From Tunicatimonas pelagia (lineage in GTDB: Bacteria > Bacteroidota > Bacteroidia > Cytophagales > Cyclobacteriaceae), in assembly GCF_030506325.1 (NCBI RefSeq), contig NZ_CP120683.1, positions 5,894,501 through 5,958,500 on the forward strand: a DNA stretch of 64,000 nt, read 5' to 3'. Positions 61,865-64,000 of this stretch are shown here, in pieces. Positions within the stretch are counted from its first letter, which is position 1, and each line of letters opens with the position of its first letter. The translations under genes and the position numbers were made by a program. The notes under the pieces are model-generated. The model had not been told where the DNA came from and did no database searches. It saw only the letters and a program-made list of their open reading frames with translations.

Positions 61865-64000
61865 ATGCCTCGTGAATTACGTGCGATCAAGCTAGCTTTC
61901 TTCTGTTCATATCTCTTCTTAGTAGAATCAGGAGTCGCTCAAACTCAAGTATCTTTTAAGCGATACGATGTACTGGATGGACTTTCTCACAATGCAGTCC
62001 GAGAGACTATGCAAGATTCTACCGGGTTTGTCTGGGTTGCTACTGACAATGGCCTCAACAAATTTGACGGTTACTCTTTCAAAAAGTATTTTCACGTTCC
62101 CCGCAACGATAGTATTACTACAAATCACCCAATAAAAGTACTAGAGGAAGATCAGGAATTTAACATTTGGATTGGTACCTGGGGTGGTGGTATTTACGTT
62201 TATGACTATTGGAACGATCAGTTCCAAAGTATAGTTGAAACCAGTGATGCGAGTCGGTTGGATTTCAACTTTGTTTACGATCTATACTATGACGATCAAG
62301 GGCGAATGTGGGCGGGTACAGTAGGTGGGCTAGCTCAAATCAATACGGAAGACTACTCGTTTACCTACTACCAACACGACCCAACGGACTCTACCAGTTT
62401 GAGTAACAACCGGGCCATCGCCATCAGTGCAGATCAGGAAGGGAACTTATGGGTTGGTACTCTAGGCGGTGGGTTGAACCACTTCAATCTGGATAGTGAA
62501 ACTTTCACCCATTTTCGGCACCGCTCCGGTGACCCTGCTAGCCTCAGCCAAGATGATGTTTATTCCGTACTCTGTGATGCTCAGCAACGAATTTGGGTAG
62601 GTACTTGGGATGGAGGGTTGAACCTAATGGAAGATCCAGATAAAGGTTTTGTTCATTTTTACCACCAACCAGACAATTCTACTAGCTTAGCTAATAATCA
62701 GGTTTGGTCAATAGCAGAGGGGCAGCAAGGAAATATTTGGGTAGGTACTGATAACGGACTGTGTTTATTTCAGGAACCAGAACGCACATTCGTGGTCTAC
62801 CGTAATGATCCCTTTGATGTAAAAAGTTTATCATCCAACTCTATTAAGAGCCTGGATGTAGACAATCAAAATCGGTTGTGGGTAGGCACTTACGACGGTG
62901 GAATCAACTTGTACGATCCTCAAACCAATCGTATTCAGCACTACTACCAGCGACAAAACCAACAGTCTATCTCTAGCAATAATGCAACTGCGTTTCTTGA
63001 ACTGAATCGCGAACAGGTTTTAGTAGGAACCGACGGGGGAGGGCTGAACCTGCTGAACCGTAGTAGCGGAGAGGTCACTCAGTTTATTCACGATCCAAAT
63101 AATCCTAGTAGTATTGGAAGCGACAAAGTGAAAGCTTTGCTACTCGATCGTCAGCAACGTATCTGGATTGGGTTTTGGAATGGTGGAATGGATTACTTTG
63201 ATACTGACAATCAAACTTTTACGCATTATCGGGAGAAAGAAGGTAATGGACTTGCTAGTGATAATGTGACCTGTTTGGCAGAAGACCAAGAGGGAGTTAT
63301 ATGGTTAGGAACCTTTGGAGGAGGGCTACAGTCGTACGATCCGGCGAATAACCGTTTCACAACTTACACCCAAAGCCCCGACGATGAAGAGGGATTGAGC
63401 GATAAAAATATCTGGACTGTTCTGGTAGATCGGCAAAATAATATTTGGGTAGGAACTAGTAACGGACGAGTTGACATGCTAGATCGCCAGCAGAACCGCT
63501 TCATTCGGATGCTGCCCCGCCCTAACGATAATCGGGGATACACGGTACTAACGCTTTTTGAAGATCAAGCCGGTAAAATATGGGCAGGACTGGATGGCGG
63601 CGGTCTGCGCCTACTAGATCAGCAGAACAACAGTTACGAACAGTATACCACTACCGAAGAACTACCCAGTAATACCATCAATACCATTGAAGAAGATGCT
63701 AGTGGAAATTTGTGGGTAAGTACCAATTATGGGTTGGCTCGGTTTAACCCAGTTTCCAAAAAATGTGATCGGTTTACGGTAAGCGACGGTTTGCAGGGAC
63801 TGCATTTTAATCGGCAAGCCTCCATCCAGTTGTCATCCGGCGAGCTATTTTTCGGAGGTACCAATGGGTTTAACATTTTTTATCCCGACAGCCTAGGAGA
63901 TATTTCCCTGAATGCCCCTATTGCGTTCACCAATTTTGAGATATTCAATCAGCAAGTACCCGTAGGAGCGGATGGTTCGCCGCTAGAGGTAGACATTAAT
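61865..64000 (+). CDS. N-terminal sensor of a two-component hybrid regulator (partial)
   Basis: A frame opens at ATG 61865 (MPRELRAIKLAFFCSYLFL, signal ending VAQ) and stays open for 712 codons to the right edge. It shows repeated Reg_prop propeller motifs: DGLSHNAVRETMQDSTGFVW, VATDNGLNKFDG, then units of about 50 residues with NIWIGTWGGGI, RMWAGTVGGLAQI, LWVGTLGGGLNH, RIWVGTWDGGLN and RLWVGTYDGGIN. The segment with SDGLQGLHFNRQ begins the Y_Y_Y-type end. In Bacteroidota such proteins continue into a histidine kinase, receiver and AraC-type DNA-binding region, sensing oligosaccharides; that part lies outside the window. Confidence 0.85.
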   Translation, partial: MPRELRAIKLAFFCSYLFLVESGVAQTQVSFKRYDVLDGLSHNAVRETMQDSTGFVWVATDNGLNKFDGYSFKKYFHVPRNDSITTNHPIKVLEEDQEFNIWIGTWGGGIYVYDYWNDQFQSIVETSDASRLDFNFVYDLYYDDQGRMWAGTVGGLAQINTEDYSFTYYQHDPTDSTSLSNNRAIAISADQEGNLWVGTLGGGLNHFNLDSETFTHFRHRSGDPASLSQDDVYSVLCDAQQRIWVGTWDGGLNLMEDPDKGFVHFYHQPDNSTSLANNQVWSIAEGQQGNIWVGTDNGLCLFQEPERTFVVYRNDPFDVKSLSSNSIKSLDVDNQNRLWVGTYDGGINLYDPQTNRIQHYYQRQNQQSISSNNATAFLELNREQVLVGTDGGGLNLLNRSSGEVTQFIHDPNNPSSIGSDKVKALLLDRQQRIWIGFWNGGMDYFDTDNQTFTHYREKEGNGLASDNVTCLAEDQEGVIWLGTFGGGLQSYDPANNRFTTYTQSPDDEEGLSDKNIWTVLVDRQNNIWVGTSNGRVDMLDRQQNRFIRMLPRPNDNRGYTVLTLFEDQAGKIWAGLDGGGLRLLDQQNNSYEQYTTTEELPSNTINTIEEDASGNLWVSTNYGLARFNPVSKKCDRFTVSDGLQGLHFNRQASIQLSSGELFFGGTNGFNIFYPDSLGDISLNAPIAFTNFEIFNQQVPVGADGSPLEVDIN

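Overview
The window looks like chromosome from a Bacteroidota bacterium, most likely a free-living (perhaps marine) member of the Cytophagales. The evidence is a SusC/SusD pair driven by an ECF sigma/FecR pair, a SusC with an STN signalling domain, OmpA-PD40 proteins, toast_rack lipoprotein, many lipoproteins with Bacteroidota-like lipoboxes, GH92, PSCyt1/DUF1549/DUF1553 plus DUF1501 genes, TAnnTTTG-type promoters and a Reg_prop hybrid-sensor start. No rRNA, tRNA, CRISPR or complete transposase gene was seen.

Layout. 0-8.3 kb: end of a TonB-like gene, a small zinc-ribbon protein, a HAD phosphatase/mutase, a lipoprotein gene broken by one in-frame TGA, a LolD/MacB-like ABC pair with a His-rich permease loop, a membrane-anchored LytTR regulator and a toast_rack lipoprotein. 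8.4-20.8 kb: PQQ dehydrogenase with built-in cytochrome c, then an ECF sigma, FecR, SusC and SusD uptake locus, a Tat-exported sugar isomerase-like protein, an esterase and a DinB protein. 20.9-24.4 kb: ECF sigma with a small membrane partner, PhyH dioxygenase, a MITE, and an SbtA-type transporter. 24.4-28.7 kb is the accessory part: every gene is on + and lies in small modules separated by hairpin elements with AAC...GTT ends that resemble integron attC sites; the modules carry a Crp-like regulator, a small barrel, DinB, an Rpn nuclease and a decayed PIN/DUF6364 toxin-antitoxin pair. 28.7-41.8 kb: cyclophilin, NatAB-like ABC exporter, M28 peptidase, TPR lipoprotein, two OmpA-family proteins and a 1350-residue exported TPR-CHAT protein. 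41.9-48.7 kb: a cytochrome/DUF1549/DUF1553 and DUF1501 gene pair bracketed by 180-bp inverted repeats, then a cytochrome-LRR membrane protein and a GNAT. 49-55.5 kb: an acyltransferase and a six-gene GntR-led operon (DeoC, PfkB-like kinase, Gfo/Idh dehydrogenase, DinB, isomerase) that reads like an undescribed sugar or polyol degradation pathway. 55.5-64 kb: 2Fe-2S ferredoxin and its FNR-like reductase, MarR, another isomerase, GH92 mannosidase, isochorismatase-fold hydrolase, and the start of a hybrid sensor kinase that leaves the window.

A second layer runs across the window: blocks of degenerate repeats with a strict 7-base period fill many gene junctions (6190, 8249, 18540, 20169, 29358, 33361, 33496, 41898, 42046, 46417, 55481). 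In places they enter coding sequence and supply a stop codon, a start region, a C-terminal tail or even a lipoprotein signal peptide. Together with the attC-like hairpins and the 180-bp inverted repeat they are the least explained structure here.
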